From Atrina japonica (taxonomy: Eukaryota > Mollusca > Bivalvia > Pterioida > Pinnidae), in NCBI GenBank assembly GCA_030159075.1, contig BROG01000003.1:4418001-4482000 (forward strand): a DNA stretch of 64,000 bases, in the 5' to 3' direction. Every line of letters starts with the position of its first letter. The stretch's first letter is position 1. Position numbers and translations under genes: made by a program. Below, one piece after another: positions 51,401-63,539 of the stretch. The notes beneath the pieces are model-generated. The model worked only from the letters and a program-made list of their open reading frames with translations. It ran no database searches and had not been told where the DNA came from.

Positions 51401-54400
51401 TTTAAACATCAATTAAATGCACATAAAGTATTTACAATAAAATTAAACCATCCCTGAAAATAAAATGAAACATGAAATAATGGATTTCCCCCCATTTTTG
51501 GCCTCTTTTAATGACCGTAGCTAATTGTAATTAAGTATCATTGTCTTGGTATTTTGTAATTTGGAAAACATACACATTATGACTGATAATAACATATTTT
51601 CTTTTAATTAACTCTCTTAATATTTAAGTAAATAGAATATAACATTGGGTAAAAACTGTTTGGACATCTGATTGTGATATAGCAAAAAAGTGGTGTGAAC
51701 TACATGATTCTAATCTGTGTTATATCACCGGACGTGTTATTACAAAAACACACAATTAATTCACATAAAACCACACAAAATAAGCATAAAACTATAGTAC
51801 TTAAAGGTCATCTACATATTACATGCATAAAAAGAAAACCCGCCAAACCACGATAACTCAGCATTTTTATATGGTTTTGTTCTATTTAAATATAGGCCAA
51901 CTTTATAAGAGCAACTAAAGGTATATACATCCAAACTGAGACACTGAATCTATAATATCACAGCATCAAATACCTTTCTCTTTCTGTTCATCTTTTGGAC
52001 TTTCCGTCTTAATTTTATTGTTCCCTTTTAATTCCTTCTTCAGTCTTTTAGCTTCTTGTCGTAATTCCTCGCTGCAAAATTATATATAAAGTCTAAGTGA
52101 AAAGTCATACTTTTTCTATTAGACCTTTGCATTTGTTTAGTATTTATTACTTGTTTTAAATGACCCACACGCATTTTTGTCATCCAACATTACCTCTTAT
52201 TTCTAACTTTGTAATTTCATTTTGTTAGAAAATTTACTTGGAGGTTAAATCAAAATTAGTGCATTACACGCATTTTCAATTAACAGAATGGTCTGGTCAC
52301 TGGCCATGTACAAGTAATACTATAAACCACATGCGTATTCTTAATTCAAAAACTTAATTCAACAATACAGTAGAAATAAATTGTGGTTTGTTAGGCACCA
52401 GCACCATACCGTTAATTAATGCACTACAGATTCATATCTAGGATTGAATATATGACTATCTATAAATATAATAGCACATTTTGCTTGAGAATTTTACCTA
52501 ACTTAATTTTATCTGCTGAATCCAATACAAGAGATTTTTATCTAATTAAATAAACTGTAGGTAATGTGGCTATTTTTGCTGAACTCTTTGCGGATCATTA
52601 ATACATGTATAAAAAGGAAAAGAAATATGCAAGGGAGGTAATGCATGCCTTTAAAAATATTCCTTTCAATATCAAGAGTGTTGAATTACTTATTTGATAT
52701 GATTGAACAATTTATATTGATTGTAACAATTACTTATAATATACACTTTATTCTGGCCTTGAGTTGACTACGGCGCGTTTTAGCGGCAACAAAAGATACT
52801 CCATCCAAAACACATTGGATGCATTTTATCAAGACATTTCAATTATATCAGGGCCTTATGACAGTTTATTAACACTACCCTAATATTCGCACATTTTTAT
52901 ATTAGATCTTGAGAGTTTACCAATATTTTACTCACTGCATTTACAATATTATAAACATGATACCAAAATTATAATACTCAAGACGATCGTTTCTGTCAAT
53001 TAGACACCATCAGTAGAGCTCCATTTAAAATAGATTTTCTAAAGGTAAAGTGGTATCATACAAGGCCAAATAATAAATAAAAATGCATAACCAAATCCGT
53101 CTAAGAGTAACCACTGTAAAAAGATGACTATCTTAGCTTCTGAAGAATTTTTAAATGGTGTTATCAGTGCAAAATTTTACTTTAGCATAAGATTATCAGC
53201 TGGTATCGAAATACCAGGTACTAAGTTTATGTATACCCTAGATACATAATTACATATACAACAAAAACTTGGATATACGCACTGCCTCTTGCTTGTCATT
53301 AAGAAAGGACCTAAGTTGGTTGTAAGCTACAGGTCCTAATTCTTTGTAAAGCGGTCTTAAGTCGTGTGGTCAAAGACTTTCGAAAAAAGGCCCTGGATTT
53401 TTCTCTCGATTTTCCAGCAGTCTGGTTTCCCACTGTGACTTGACTATGTATTAGTGTAATATTACATTCCAGATATAGCTTTTATTAACAATTAAGGATC
53501 AATGCTTTTGAATGATAAACAAGATTAAGGACATGAAATAATGTACTTTTATATACATTGTATATCCTTTGTCAGATTCTTGGTAATGACATCTACTTCG
53601 AAAAAAATCAATAGGTAATTGCACATTTGTAGATGTATTTACGATCTCCATAATTATCGGTGATAAAGTACTTACTTTATCAACACAGTGTCAATAATAC
53701 TAACGTTCTGAATGCCTTAACATCATCTATACCATTTTGTCCATACTATTACCTACAATAAAGGTTTTTAAAAACATGCTGCGAATGACAATTTCATTTA
53801 TTTAGATTCTATATACATGGTAAGTGATAATAGCTGAATCCTAGATTAGCGTGGTATGTCATTTACAGCTGTCTATAGTTTAGACGACTGTAACCAAATA
53901 CAGTCATACACACTTATATTTAACCCTGTTACATTGATACCCCGCTTATTTGAAATAACTTTTTGTTTTCCCAACCAAATTCTTTCATAACCATTAACCT
54001 GGATATTTTGAAACCCCTGTTCCCATTCGATTTCAATATATATCTGGGTTCTGTATATCAGGTATTACATTCAGCTGTTCTTGGGTTACCTGCCAGATAT
54101 CTTGTTGATATCTGCTTTTATCTTTTCCATCTTAAAGCATTTAATATCTATAACATACCAGCTACTAATGTTTAGTGCAGTGTAAAACATACAACCAACC
54201 AACACACACATGCACGCATGCAGACACAAGCATGCAAACACACACTTGCACACCTTCATACTTTTTATCAGACAGTAGCAGTCTTTATGAATGTCAAATG
54301 AAAAGAAAAGAATGTCAATTTGAGGCTTATATTGTACAGGTCAATTCAAAAAATAATAGTAGGTATGATAGTGAGAAAACAGATAACTACTACTTGACTT

Positions 54401-55556
54401 GACATCATAACAACAAAATTAATTATACACCATATTTACTTAAAAACTTGACAAATTATCACTTTCACTTGGAGGTGTGAAGATGTAGTCGGACATCCAA
54501 AAGAGCAAGATTTATTGATTCTAGTAGTATATACACATTTTCAAAATCTGACTGTAAAAAAAAGCATTTCAGCCAATATGTAATCATTTGAGTTGATATT
54601 CATTATGTCTGTTAGTCGGCTGGTTCTTTTACATTTATTTAAATTGCAATTAATAGGCAACTATAGAAGCTTCTGACCAAGTCACACAAATGGTCATAAA
54701 TCGATAAAAGGTCAGTTTTGTGGGACTAGTTTACTGTAAGGTAAGGTGTCTGTTACCGATTTATCAATAAGCTTTAGTGTACATATGTAAAAGAACCAAT
54801 GTATATACATTTTACTGTATGGTAAAGTGTCTGTTACCGATTTATCAATAGGCTTTAGTGTACAGATGTAAAAGAACCAATTTATGTACATTTTAGCGAA
54901 GGTTGTAATTTTTGTCATTCATACTATCATACTCTCATTAAATCTAATATACAACTTAATAAAGAACTTCCAATTACGCAGGTGTTAAGCCCTTGCTGTA
55001 GCATTTGCATTGTTTGTCAATATTTCATCAACAGTATACTTTAAGGATGCTCATAGATTTCGTAATAATTTCTGTTGCTAAGATGGTATAGTAGATCCTT
55101 AGATCATTTTTACACCTCTTAATCCGTGATTATGAACTATGCTTGAAGTCTTTTTGCCATCCTCAGATATATTTTTCATCACATAATTTCCTTCTGCTAC
55201 GCTAAAGATTTCATCTTAAATGCTTTTTATTGATTATATGTACAAGAGATTACTTATTTGTTGATAACAAACTTGATCTGTTTTTATGAACTATAAATCA
55301 TGTTTTCAATTTTCATGTCTTTATATGCTGAAAATAACTTTTTCAGACATATAGCCATCCAGAATATCTATGTCACCTCTGATTACCAGACAGTGGTGAC
55401 CTCTATACTTCTAAAAAAGCGTTGTTATGATTAAACAGCAATGCATTATAAAAGTGGTGTATTGCATAATTGTAGAGACATACAGTATATAAAAGAGAAA
55501 TGCAAATCATTGAAGTCATGCAATAGTGTGTTCGTGCGTGCGTCCTTGCGTGCGTG

Positions 55557-55605
<49 letters not shown>

Positions 55606-58600
55606 TAATACTAGCTTATAATATATAGCTGTGTTCACATTTTATTTCATAGGAATAAGTATACATGCAGACATATATTTAACATTTTGTTGGTCAGAAG
55701 AGTACATTTTGGTATTGGGCATCATGCTTTTCTTTTATACATTATCTTCAAATTTGGCATATAATATCTTTAGGGTATATGTAACTAATAGTGTTAATTC
55801 CAACACCACCCCAATGTACGTTTAGCAGATGAAACAAAACCTTGGGCGACTTAGAGTGCTCATTCGGCTTTTTGTTTTCTATCTATATACATAAACATAC
55901 TTCCTGTATTTTTTTTTCAAGGCATGTATGATACAACAACATGATAAGAAATAAAGATTATGAGTCGCTTGAATCCTCTACACATGACACAAACCCATGT
56001 GACACATGCATAGATTGTAATAAGTCAACTTAAAGACTCGTATTGCAATAAGTCAACTTAAAGACTCATATTGCAATAAGTCAACTTAAAGACTCATACT
56101 GCAATAAGTCAACTTAAAGACTCATATTGCAATACTTAATGTGTACTTATATTAGCAGTATTCTAACGAACCTTTCGCGCTCAAGTCATTTTGCTAATTC
56201 AAGTGTAGAGCTTAAATTCCTTCATCAATTCATTCTGCATACATGGCAAAACTAATGGTACAAAATACTCTCTGTCGGATGTTCAGAGTGTGTCATAATG
56301 ATATGGACTGTTTCAATAAATTGACTACAAAATTAATCATTGAACATTTTATTACTAAGCAAATACATTTGTGAATTGCCATATAAGATATTCTTGCCAT
56401 GATTGTGCAAATTCAAGATTGCGCTAATTAGTCTATACCCCCTCAGAGCGCTAAAATTTGAGTGTGCTAATTTAAATACACATACACTACAGTAAGTCAA
56501 CTTAAAGACTCAGGTGACCAAAATTGTATGATACTTAAAAACATTTTAAGGCTTTCATAAAAAATGTTACTATGTTAACCTGGTTGGTTAAATTCACCAA
56601 ATTTCTGTCAATATACCTGATACATTTTCTGCATTAAAGACCAATGAACACCCGTTTACGCCCTGTTAGGGTGGCAATTTTATTACACCCGTTTATGCTC
56701 AGTTAGGGTGGCAATTTTATTGTGCCTGTTTAGGCTCAGTTAGGGTGGCAATTTTATTACAACGATTTACGCTCAGTTAGGGTGGCAATTTTATTTTAAC
56801 TGATTACATATTTTATAGGGCCAGTGACTTTCCGTATTTTGTAAGTCTCTAGGCCTATATTCATATACATGTTGGTAACAAGTTTTGTTGGAAATTGTAT
56901 TGGTAATTTCTAATTACTTATTTTTGCTTGAATTTGTCTCCTGACATAGAACAAATCTGTGATGTTTTATTTGGTGTGTTTTTACTTTAAATAAACTTAT
57001 AAAGTACATGAAGATCTACATCATACATGTATATGTATTTCATTTTTATAGTCTTTTAATTTATTGTATCAATGCCAGCGTAATCTATATTATGCTGACA
57101 GAATTTGTAAAATTAAACGTCACCATCCTAATAAAGATTCCATGAAAACCGATCAACCTGTGCTGATATATTTATTTTTTAAATGGGAGGAAGTTTCCTC
57201 TTTTTACATATGTGCGTCTTCAGCCATCGTAGGTCGCTGTCAAAAATGTCGAAGTGTGAACACATGTTTGTGTTGGTAACAAAACCCGGCTGTCAATCGA
57301 GCGGTATGTTGTCGGAAAAAGTTAGGATGGATTGTACATTGTGAAATTTTACTATAAATTATAAAAATTGGTATATATATTCAGAAATTGAACTAAATAT
57401 TATGAAAACCTAATTCAATATATCAAATTAAAGCTATTTTCGTTGTAATCCAGATATCAGTCAGTACTGATGTTACGACAATGGAAATGATTGCCCATAT
57501 CTTTTGATGTAAAGGCCTAAATGTAGGCTAATAGATCTATGGGATAAAATAGTAATTGATGTAAAATTATGTGATGAAATATTGTAAATAAACACCGAAA
57601 TGAAGTTTATAACACATGGAAATAGTACACTAGTTCACAATTTAATAAATTCTAGCTCATGTTGGAATTTTTAAAGATTTTTCAAAAATGCAAATTCTGT
57701 TTCCGATTGCCGATTTTCTGCAATTCAGTGGAAAATCACTGGCCCTAATTTTACAGCATGTTTATATGAAGATATAACTTTCCCCTAAATTACATTTACA
57801 TGTGCTGTTTTGTATGTAATAAGAGTGTGAAAATAAAAGACAACTTTCAGTCAGGCCACCATCACCATGATATTCATGGTGACCTCGGATAAGAAAGTTT
57901 TTAGACATTATTCATTTTCTACACAAATGAACCGAAAGAGGAGAACATAGTAAGCACAAAAAGATTGAACAGAAGAAGGATTGAATTGAGAAGTAAAAAT
58001 TTGGTGTGTACTTAGGATCAGAAATAGGGTGTTGGATTGTTTTGAGGAGGGAACATTGAGGAGACTTCACTCCTGTAAAGTATATAGCTGCTGTTCTAAT
58101 GTGGAATCATTGTTTATCAAAGTGGTCAGAGAATACTATGGTTTGTTTTTATTCTTATCTTTTCAACCAGGAAGTGGTTAAAATATATACACAAAAATAC
58201 AATTTTTAATTTCCAACAATGTATCAACAGTTTTCACTGAAATATCACAAACAAATTGACATAACTCCATGTTGTATGTAATATCAATATTAATGGGACA
58301 GCTATAGGTGATACACTTTGCAGTCTCTGGAGGTTGCTGTCGATTATTTATTAGGGGCATCTGCATCATGTTGTTTTTATCATTTCCTGACCAATTGCTC
58401 TGCAAGTGTGCAGTAACTGTGTTTAGTTTGACATAAGGTACATTGTATTGTATTGTATTGTTGTTAACATCCCACTCAAGAATCTTTCACTCATATGGAG
58501 ATGTCACCAAATGCTGGTGAAGGGCTTCAAATTTTGGCCTGTGCTCGGCACTTACGGCCATTGAGCAGTGGAGGTTCTTTAACATGCTGACACCTACTGT

Positions 58601-61600
58601 CACACAGGACCTCGGTTTTTACTGTCTCATCCGAAGGTCATAAAGCACACACTTCATTTGTAACTTACATTGTTCTGAGTCAATGTTTAATGCATAAAGT
58701 AAGACCAAAAAACAATAATCAATAATTGAAATTTTGACTCTACTGCAAAAAACTTTTGAAATAGCTCCATTAACAGAATTCCAATGAAATAAATGGACTT
58801 CTTGACATTGAAATATTTTCATACAACACAAAAATTAAAACACAAATTACCTCCTACTCAACTTGCTGGTTTCATCTTTTGTTTCTTTTTCTTTTATCTC
58901 ACTTTTTTGTGATGCTGTATTGTCCTGTTTTAATTTCTGGCGCACCCTTTCCTTCATCTTATCATCATATTCCTTATCCATCTGTGTGTATGATAAAAAC
59001 TTTGTGTTCATACAAAAATTAACAAACATAAATAAATACGACTTATAACTCAGGTATCACACATATATGGATGATATACAAAATAATACTGTTTAAGATG
59101 TAATAATTTTTTCTGGTGACATTATATATTTACTGATTTAATATCAGTTCTGAGCATTAACTAGCATGCAGTAAAAATCAAAACTGTAAGGCTGGAATTT
59201 AATGTGCTGTATCATGAAATGTTTGTTTTTACTGAAAAATGTGATTTAATGCATTTTTTAAAACTGCAAACATTATTTGAAGATACAGCAGGTGAAAAAA
59301 AAGCTTTGAGACTTCTTTATATAAACTTTATAAAACCCATACAGTAGAAAGTTGAATAACCAGATTTTAGGTATTTATGCTGTATCTAATTAATTTTAAG
59401 CAATATGAGCTGTCCTCTGTGACATATTGGGGAATTATCAAATCAACTCTAAAACTAGTTTAATACAAAACAAAATTATTTATGAACATGAAATTATCTT
59501 CATTCTTCTTTATTTATACCTGTAAACACAGTTTGTTGAGGAATGAAATACTGTTCATTTATTGCCCTTGTATGAGGGAGATATGAATATTTGTTTACCT
59601 GAAGGCAATCATATTTATCATGAGGGCAACGTCTGGGGGGAAAATATGATTGGCTTAGTGTGAACAAATATTCATAACTCTCATACATGGGCAATAAATA
59701 TTTATTATATCAATATGAAAATCCCAAAAAGTAAACAACTACCATTAAAGTTTCAAGAATATTTTATTCAAAACAGCATCTTCCAAGAAATTTATGAAAC
59801 AAACTTAACTTCACTTTGATGATCCTTAGTTGTTTCATATCAAGAAGTATAAATCTAGTGGGAGTTCCCAATGAGAGGAGATATGACAGGGAAAATAGAG
59901 CTTGTGAGGGAGACTTAAGGTTTCTGTTCCTGGTCATGTGAATGTGTTTGTCCAATTAGGATTAAGAATCTAACACAGAGGTATAATAATAGTAATTGTT
60001 GTATTGTAATACAGTAAGTCTCTGATGTAATTGTTGTATGCACGTGACTTTTAGCCCAGACACTTGGAGAACTTTCACCACGCATTTATTGCTTTACATA
60101 GCCTATTCTCATACTTGTATAATAATTATTTTGCATAGTTTTGAAATAAATACAAGCACTAATGTCTGATTCTGTCTTCAATACAAGTTTGCATTCTTGT
60201 TTGCATAAGTTAATTTATGATTATCGGAGTGATGGTGGATTCGAAATTGTGGTTACAACACATTACGCTTGTCAAGGTTATTATTTTGATATGCATGTAT
60301 TTGTTTTTTAACCACCAGGTGATATGTATGTGATGAAAAATTTACATAAAATCTGCAAAAATCTTTACTCTGATGACAGCACATATTGTTTTAATGTACT
60401 CCTACATGTAGTTACATTAAAATCATCAAAGACCAAACTAAGGTTTGTATGTGACAATGATTCAAAGCGTATCTTTACTTTTATCATTTATATATATCGT
60501 ACCTCTTCTTCATCTTCTGAGGTGAGCTTTGTACGTTTAGGACTCGGACCATCGTCTACCGCTTGTACAGAACTAAGACTCGGATCATCAGTCAAGTCAT
60601 GGCTACTTTTACTTTTTCCTTTCATATCCTTTGTAAAAAATAGAATATAAAGTTTCCTTTAAAATCATCATTTACTATAAATATCATAAACATAATACCA
60701 AAGTTATAGTTATGCAAAAAAGACCAAAACAACTGCTCAAGGCAACTGTATCTGTCAATAAGACTATAAGTTGAGCTCCGAAACAGAAAGTGGTATCATA
60801 CAAGGCCTAAAAATAACCTAAACGTATCCCCAAATCCTTCTAAGAGGAACCTCTGTAAAATGGTGACTATCTTAGCTTTTGAGGAGTTTAAAATTTAAAC
60901 AGTGCTATCCATTCAATATATAAATTGATTTCAAAAATATGGTCAATTTTTCAATAATAAACTGAGGCTGTGTGGAGCATTTGTTTGTACATAATGGGTC
61001 CATCTGTGTCTGAATTATTTCACAGTTTTAACTGCTACATTGTTTCTGCATAATAAAATTTGATAAATGAATATGATTAGTATTTTATGCCCCACTCAAC
61101 AATTTTTCAGTTATATGGTGACAGCCAGTGTTTAATGATGGAGGCGAGAACCCGGTTACAATGTATCAGGGAAAGAGACCACTGGCCTTCTGCAAGTAAA
61201 CTGGGAAACTTTCTTTCATAAATGGTACAAAGATCCTGGAAATATACAATATTACACTATCCTAGTGAGTTTAGATGGCTTCCAGTCAAATGAGCTAGAA
61301 AGATGGGTAAAAGTATTGACAATATATTTTATAAATTACAGTTAAAATGTTCATTCAAATGCATGCACTAAAACCCCAGAAATATAATGTAAGATGTACC
61401 CCTTGATCTCCATATTAAAATTCGCTAGAGTAAATCATTTCTCTTACCGAGTATACACCTGTTTTAAATTCGAGTTCAACTGATGAAGTTTTATTTACAG
61501 TCTTGAGTATTTAACTTGGTTCTTTTTGCAAAACTATAACTTTGGTATTATATTTATATAATTTTTGGAATTAAGGAAAGCATAATAATTTGTAGGATGC

Positions 61601-63026
61601 AGAAATGATATGGAATTGCTGAATGCTAGTAGCTTTATTGCATATGAAATGACCACAGAATTTTCGTGCTAGCTTGTTTGGACACAACCAATCCAGAAAG
61701 AAATTTTCTCACTTTTACATTTGAGATACTTTAAAAAATTCTTTAGAGTAATCACAGACTCGTCAATTATTTTGTATGTGACATGACAAAACGCATACAT
61801 ATATTTCACACTTTGACTTATGAATAAATTTACATAAATAATTATTATTAGACATGATAAATTACGAAGTGGAATGTTTACCTTGGACGCTATAGCAACC
61901 TCCTCTTCATCCTCCTCTGCTTCTTCTCCAAAGGAAAGTAATTTGAAGTTTCTGTAAACACAGAGAGTAAATACCACATTAAACAGCAGAATGTAATGAT
62001 GCTTATAATACATGTATAACACTTCAAACAGCATGATATAATAATATTTACAATATAAAATGTTGTTTGTACCTGAAGCAGCTGAACAGTAAGAAAAATA
62101 AATAAAACTTCATATTAGGCCATGTAAAAAAATATTTTGGTTCTCAGACAATCAGCCTTCTAAAAAACGGCAAGGTAGGTAGGTATTTTATAGGTTATTT
62201 CCAAATTATTGTTTATATACCTTGAGGCAAGAAAATAAAAAGACTTTATGTAACAAAAAAAATGTCTTTTATTGAGACCTTCGATAAATTGGAACAAAAA
62301 GTTGTGTGATGTCTTGTTCACTTAATTTTAAAACTGAAATATCAACAAAAATATAAAATAGCTAAAATATTATATATTTATCAAAACATAAAAATCTTTT
62401 GAAACTACAAGAAAATGAATTGTAATTATCATCAATCATTATCATTACTATTTTACAAAGCTGTACAAAATGTAACTGCTATGTGTCTAAAAATAAATGC
62501 AAATTCCAAAAGTTTCATTTTTAATATCAGACATTTTAAAATAAAAAAAAATTACTGGTCAACTGGACCAGTGAATAAAGGAATTTCACCGGTCAAAGAA
62601 ATTTTTTTACTGGTCTGTATTTAAATACAGTTGATATGAAATGGAAAATTACTGGTCATCTGAACCAGTTATCAGATAGATTTCACCGGACTTTTGTAAA
62701 ATTTACCGGTTTTTCTGGTAAGACCGGTGAATTTCAAAAACTCTGCTATATTTAAATAACTAACTAACTAACTAACTAACTGGCTTTCTATCTATCCATC
62801 TATCTTTCTTTCTATCTAACATCCAAATTCTCTTACACAATTTGTATAGATAAACTTTCATCAATGTGTAGACTGGCGATACTTACTTTGTTGCTTTTGA
62901 TTTACTTTTCACTTTTTTCTCTCCCTCCGTATGTTCTTTCTTTTTGGTTCTTGGTACGATATCATCAAATGGGATAGATAAAATCTACAATACAGGAACA
63001 TGTAACTTCAAAATATAATTAATAAT

Positions 63027-63074
<48 letters not shown>

Positions 63075-63535
63075 AACATTATAAAAAAAATCCATATAAC
63101 CCGGTGGGGTGAAGTCTTGTGAACCCTTACTTGACCTCAGAGAGTTTTAAATTTTAGGTAAAACAGCTTAACAACATTAAAATTACACAGGCTAGATAGA
63201 GTAATTGTTCCAATTTGTAATGATATCTACGAGTATCCAGTCAGGAATAAAACATCTTTCCCGTGAAGCTTGTTATAACCGAAAAGTGAATAAAATCATT
63301 CGTATGATAATCAAAAGATTACTCCGCACTGCCAACTTATGTGAATCGGATAACAGTATTGAACATTATACAGCTGTTATAGACTACAGCAGATCCTTGC
63401 AATACACTTTACACTATTTAACTGGAGTAGACTTACATGCGTTGACTTTATTTTGTGTGGTCCTGTAGGTCGCTCATTCTCATCCACTTCTACGTCTTGA
63501 AGTTTAAGCATGTTGTACACCGTGTTTCCCGTTAC
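48260..63535 (-). CDS. CWC27: Spliceosome-associated protein CWC27, C-terminal 335 residues (partial)
   Basis: Join on the minus strand: 63535-63437, 62984-62887, 61951-61882, 60628-60503, 58981-58851, 52071-51974, 49405-49168, 48407-48260. All eight exons are in phase with GT-AG introns. Landmarks of the CWC27 family appear in order: GNTVYNMLKL and PHKIKS (end of the cyclophilin-type domain), PFDDIVPR, NFKLLSFGEEAEEDEEE, MKGKSKSSHDL, a lysine-rich coiled segment with SRSEELRQEAKRLKKEL, TLALLSKFQSKL, and terminal YEIYDPRNPLTKRRR. CWC27 is a nuclear protein of the activated spliceosome that pairs with CWC22; its cyclophilin fold is considered catalytically inactive in animals. About 135 N-terminal residues lie beyond base 64000. 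Confidence 0.96.
49022..49105 (-). repeat. Interspersed repeat family B310, fragment
   Basis: TCTTGAGCATTTGTTTTGGC followed by an ATAACTTTGG-TTTTATG remnant is the end of the family. Intronic in CWC27. Confidence 0.5.
49168..49405 (-). CDS. CWC27: CWC27 penultimate exon
   Basis: Encodes PINDVMASYIADKQKYKEA, GPDREAMTLALLSKFQSKL and a long acidic run (DDNDEEDEEKEKEMEEDNES). Acceptor TTTTCACAG, donor GTAAAA. The acidic run looks longer than in vertebrate CWC27. Confidence 0.95.
49742..50036. mobile_element. Family C foldback element, full copy in a CWC27 intron
   Basis: Left end AAGAGCATTAACTG and right end CAGCTTATGCACCTTTAA are inverted. Inner arms (CATAACAATTCTTAAATTCC and AAATTTAAAGGAATACAAAA) also pair, with a centre shared with 47198 (TTTGGCACTGTTTCAATTGC). 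Confidence 0.85.
50385..50727. repeat. 32-base minisatellite (about 11 units)
   Basis: Units of ATGCTTGTGATGAGATATAA-TCGATAAACAAA, exact 32-base period in the centre, with some 22- and 31-base variants at the left. Both long minus-strand open frames across it are by-products. It lies in a CWC27 intron. Confidence 0.95.
50730..51973. other. CWC27 intron, nothing recognised
   Basis: AT-rich unique sequence between the minisatellite and the 51974 exon. No repeat family matched. Confidence 0.55.
51974..52071 (-). CDS. CWC27: CWC27 internal exon (EELRQEAKRLKKEL)
   Basis: With the two bases from the previous exon it starts SEELRQEAKRLKKELKG and ends DEQKEK plus one base. Charged coiled-coil-like segment. 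Acceptor TTTTGCAG, donor GTATTT. Confidence 0.95.
52950..53240 (+). repeat. Interspersed repeat family B310, near-complete plus copy
   Basis: Runs from ATTATAAACATGATACCAAA through CAAGGCCAAATAATAAAT and ATGCATAACCAAATCCG to GGTATCGAAATACCAGGTAC. Best reference copy in + orientation. Confidence 0.85.
53250..54700. other. CWC27 intron, no exon seen
   Basis: Unique AT-rich sequence; open frames at 53963-54402 lie on the opposite strand to the gene and show no domain. Confidence 0.5.
54727..54897. repeat. Two-copy ~84-base tandem duplication
   Basis: TTTACTGTAAGGTAAGGTGT...CCAATGTATATACATTT and its near-copy share GTGTCTGTTACCGATTTATC and GATGTAAAAGAACCAAT. It creates the internally repeated minus-strand open frame at 54712-54918. 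Confidence 0.92.
55558..55604. repeat. (GT)n microsatellite
   Basis: Pure GT run preceded by a GTGCGTGCGT variant tract. Confidence 0.95.
56018..56133. repeat. 28-base tandem repeat (four units)
   Basis: AATAAGTCAACTTAAAGACT-CATATTGC repeats four times nearly identically. A fifth, isolated unit lies at 56491-56515. Confidence 0.93.
56647..56800. repeat. ~36-base tandem repeat (four units)
   Basis: Units of CGTTTATGCTCAGTTAGGGT-GGCAATTTTATTACAC. A different sequence from the 28-base array 500 bases away. Confidence 0.92.
56810..58440. other. CWC27 intron, no exon seen
   Basis: AT-rich. A small palindrome CACCATGATATTCATGGTG sits at about 57864. The 71-codon plus open frame at 57064 has no recognised domain. 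Confidence 0.5.
58450..58645 (-). mobile_element. SINE family A (minus, head missing)
   Basis: Complement of the family body: AACATCCCACTCAAGAATC, GAGATGTCACCAAATGCTGG, CGGCACTTACGGCCATTGAG, GTTCTTTAACATGCTGACAC, GACCTCGGTTTTTACTGTCT. It ends in a TTGTA-type simple tail at 58441. Confidence 0.85.
58851..58981 (-). CDS. CWC27: CWC27 internal exon (MDKEYDDKMKERVRQKLK)
   Basis: Phase 0 start after CATACACACAG; encodes DDKMKERVRQKLKQD, SQKSEIKEKETKDETSK and ends LSR plus two bases. Charged, probably helical and flexible. The ATG at its start is internal, not a translation start. Confidence 0.94.
59558..59699. mobile_element. Small foldback element with ~37-base inverted arms
   Basis: Left arm TTTATTGCCCTTGTATGAGG-GAGATATGAATATTTGTT and right arm AACAAATATTCATAACTCTC-ATACATGGGCAATAAAT are near-perfect inverted copies. 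The middle holds a second pair, CAATCATATT and AATATGATTG. About 142 bases, no ORF. Confidence 0.82.
60503..60628 (-). CDS. CWC27: CWC27 internal exon (DMKGKSKSSHDL)
   Basis: Encodes DMKGKSKSKSSHDL-type text, DDPSLSSVQAVDDGPSPKRT and SEDEEE, phase 0 at both ends. Acceptor TTTTTTACAAAG; donor GTACGA. Serine- and lysine-rich linker with a likely nuclear signal. Confidence 0.95.
60680..60905 (+). repeat. Interspersed repeat family B310, plus copy
   Basis: CATAATACCAAAGTTATAG, AAAGTGGTATCATACAAGGC and TGACTATCTTAGCTTTTGA landmarks in order. It begins 50 bases upstream of a CWC27 exon acceptor. Confidence 0.8.
61081..61215 (-). mobile_element. SINE family B (minus, head missing)
   Basis: TTTTATGCCCCACTCAACAA, TTATATGGTGACAGCC, GAACCCGGTTACAATGTATC and GTAAACTGGGAAACTTTC are the complement of the family 3' end and body. 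Confidence 0.8.
61460..61562 (-). repeat. Interspersed repeat family B310, fragment
   Basis: TTCGAGTTCAACTGATGAAG and TAACTTTGGTATTATATTTA mark the terminal third of the family. Confidence 0.65.
61882..61951 (-). CDS. CWC27: CWC27 internal exon (NFKLLSFGEEAEEDEEE)
   Basis: 70 bases, completes a lysine and then reads NFKLLSFGEEAEEDEEEVAI to ASK. The LLSFGEEAEE block is a strong family signature. Acceptor TGTTTACAG; donor GTAAAC. Confidence 0.97.
62540..62750. repeat. ACCGGT/ACTGGTC motif repeat
   Basis: Recurrent ACTGGTC, GGACCAGTGAA, TTTCACCGG and ACCGGTGAATTTC motifs, several mutually inverted, over about 200 bases. No ORF; a decayed palindromic repeat. Confidence 0.65.
62756..62820. repeat. 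Tetranucleotide repeat (CTAA/TCTA)n
   Basis: ACTAACTAACTAACTAACTA passes into CTATCTATC-type repeats. Confidence 0.85.
62887..62984 (-). CDS. CWC27: CWC27 internal exon (ILSIPFDDIVPR)
   Basis: Encodes ILSIPFDDIVPRTKKKEH, then a lysine-rich KKVKSKSKAT ending two bases into a lysine codon. PFDDI-PR is conserved in CWC27 just after the isomerase fold. Acceptor TTGTAG; donor GTAAGT. Confidence 0.96.
63029..63071. repeat. (CT)n microsatellite
   Basis: Pure CT run upstream (minus-strand sense) of the 62887 exon. Confidence 0.95.
63437..63535 (-). CDS. CWC27: CWC27 exon, end of the cyclophilin-type domain
   Basis: 33 codons in phase 0 reading VTGNTVYNMLKLQDVEVD, ERPTGPHKIKSTH. The GNTVYNML and P-x-x-PHKIKS motifs are the last strand and tail of the PPIase fold. 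Acceptor ATCTACAG, donor GTAAGT. The preceding exons lie beyond the window. Confidence 0.97.
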
Positions 63536-63539
63536 CTGT

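Noticed and set aside
54175..54402. 75-codon plus open frame with THTCTHADT pattern
   Set aside because: Low-complexity CA-like sequence in a CWC27 intron; no homology recognised.
58863..59048. Plus-strand open frame with serine/phenylalanine-rich hydrophobic pattern
   Set aside because: It is the antisense shadow of the lysine-rich CWC27 exon at 58851-58981.
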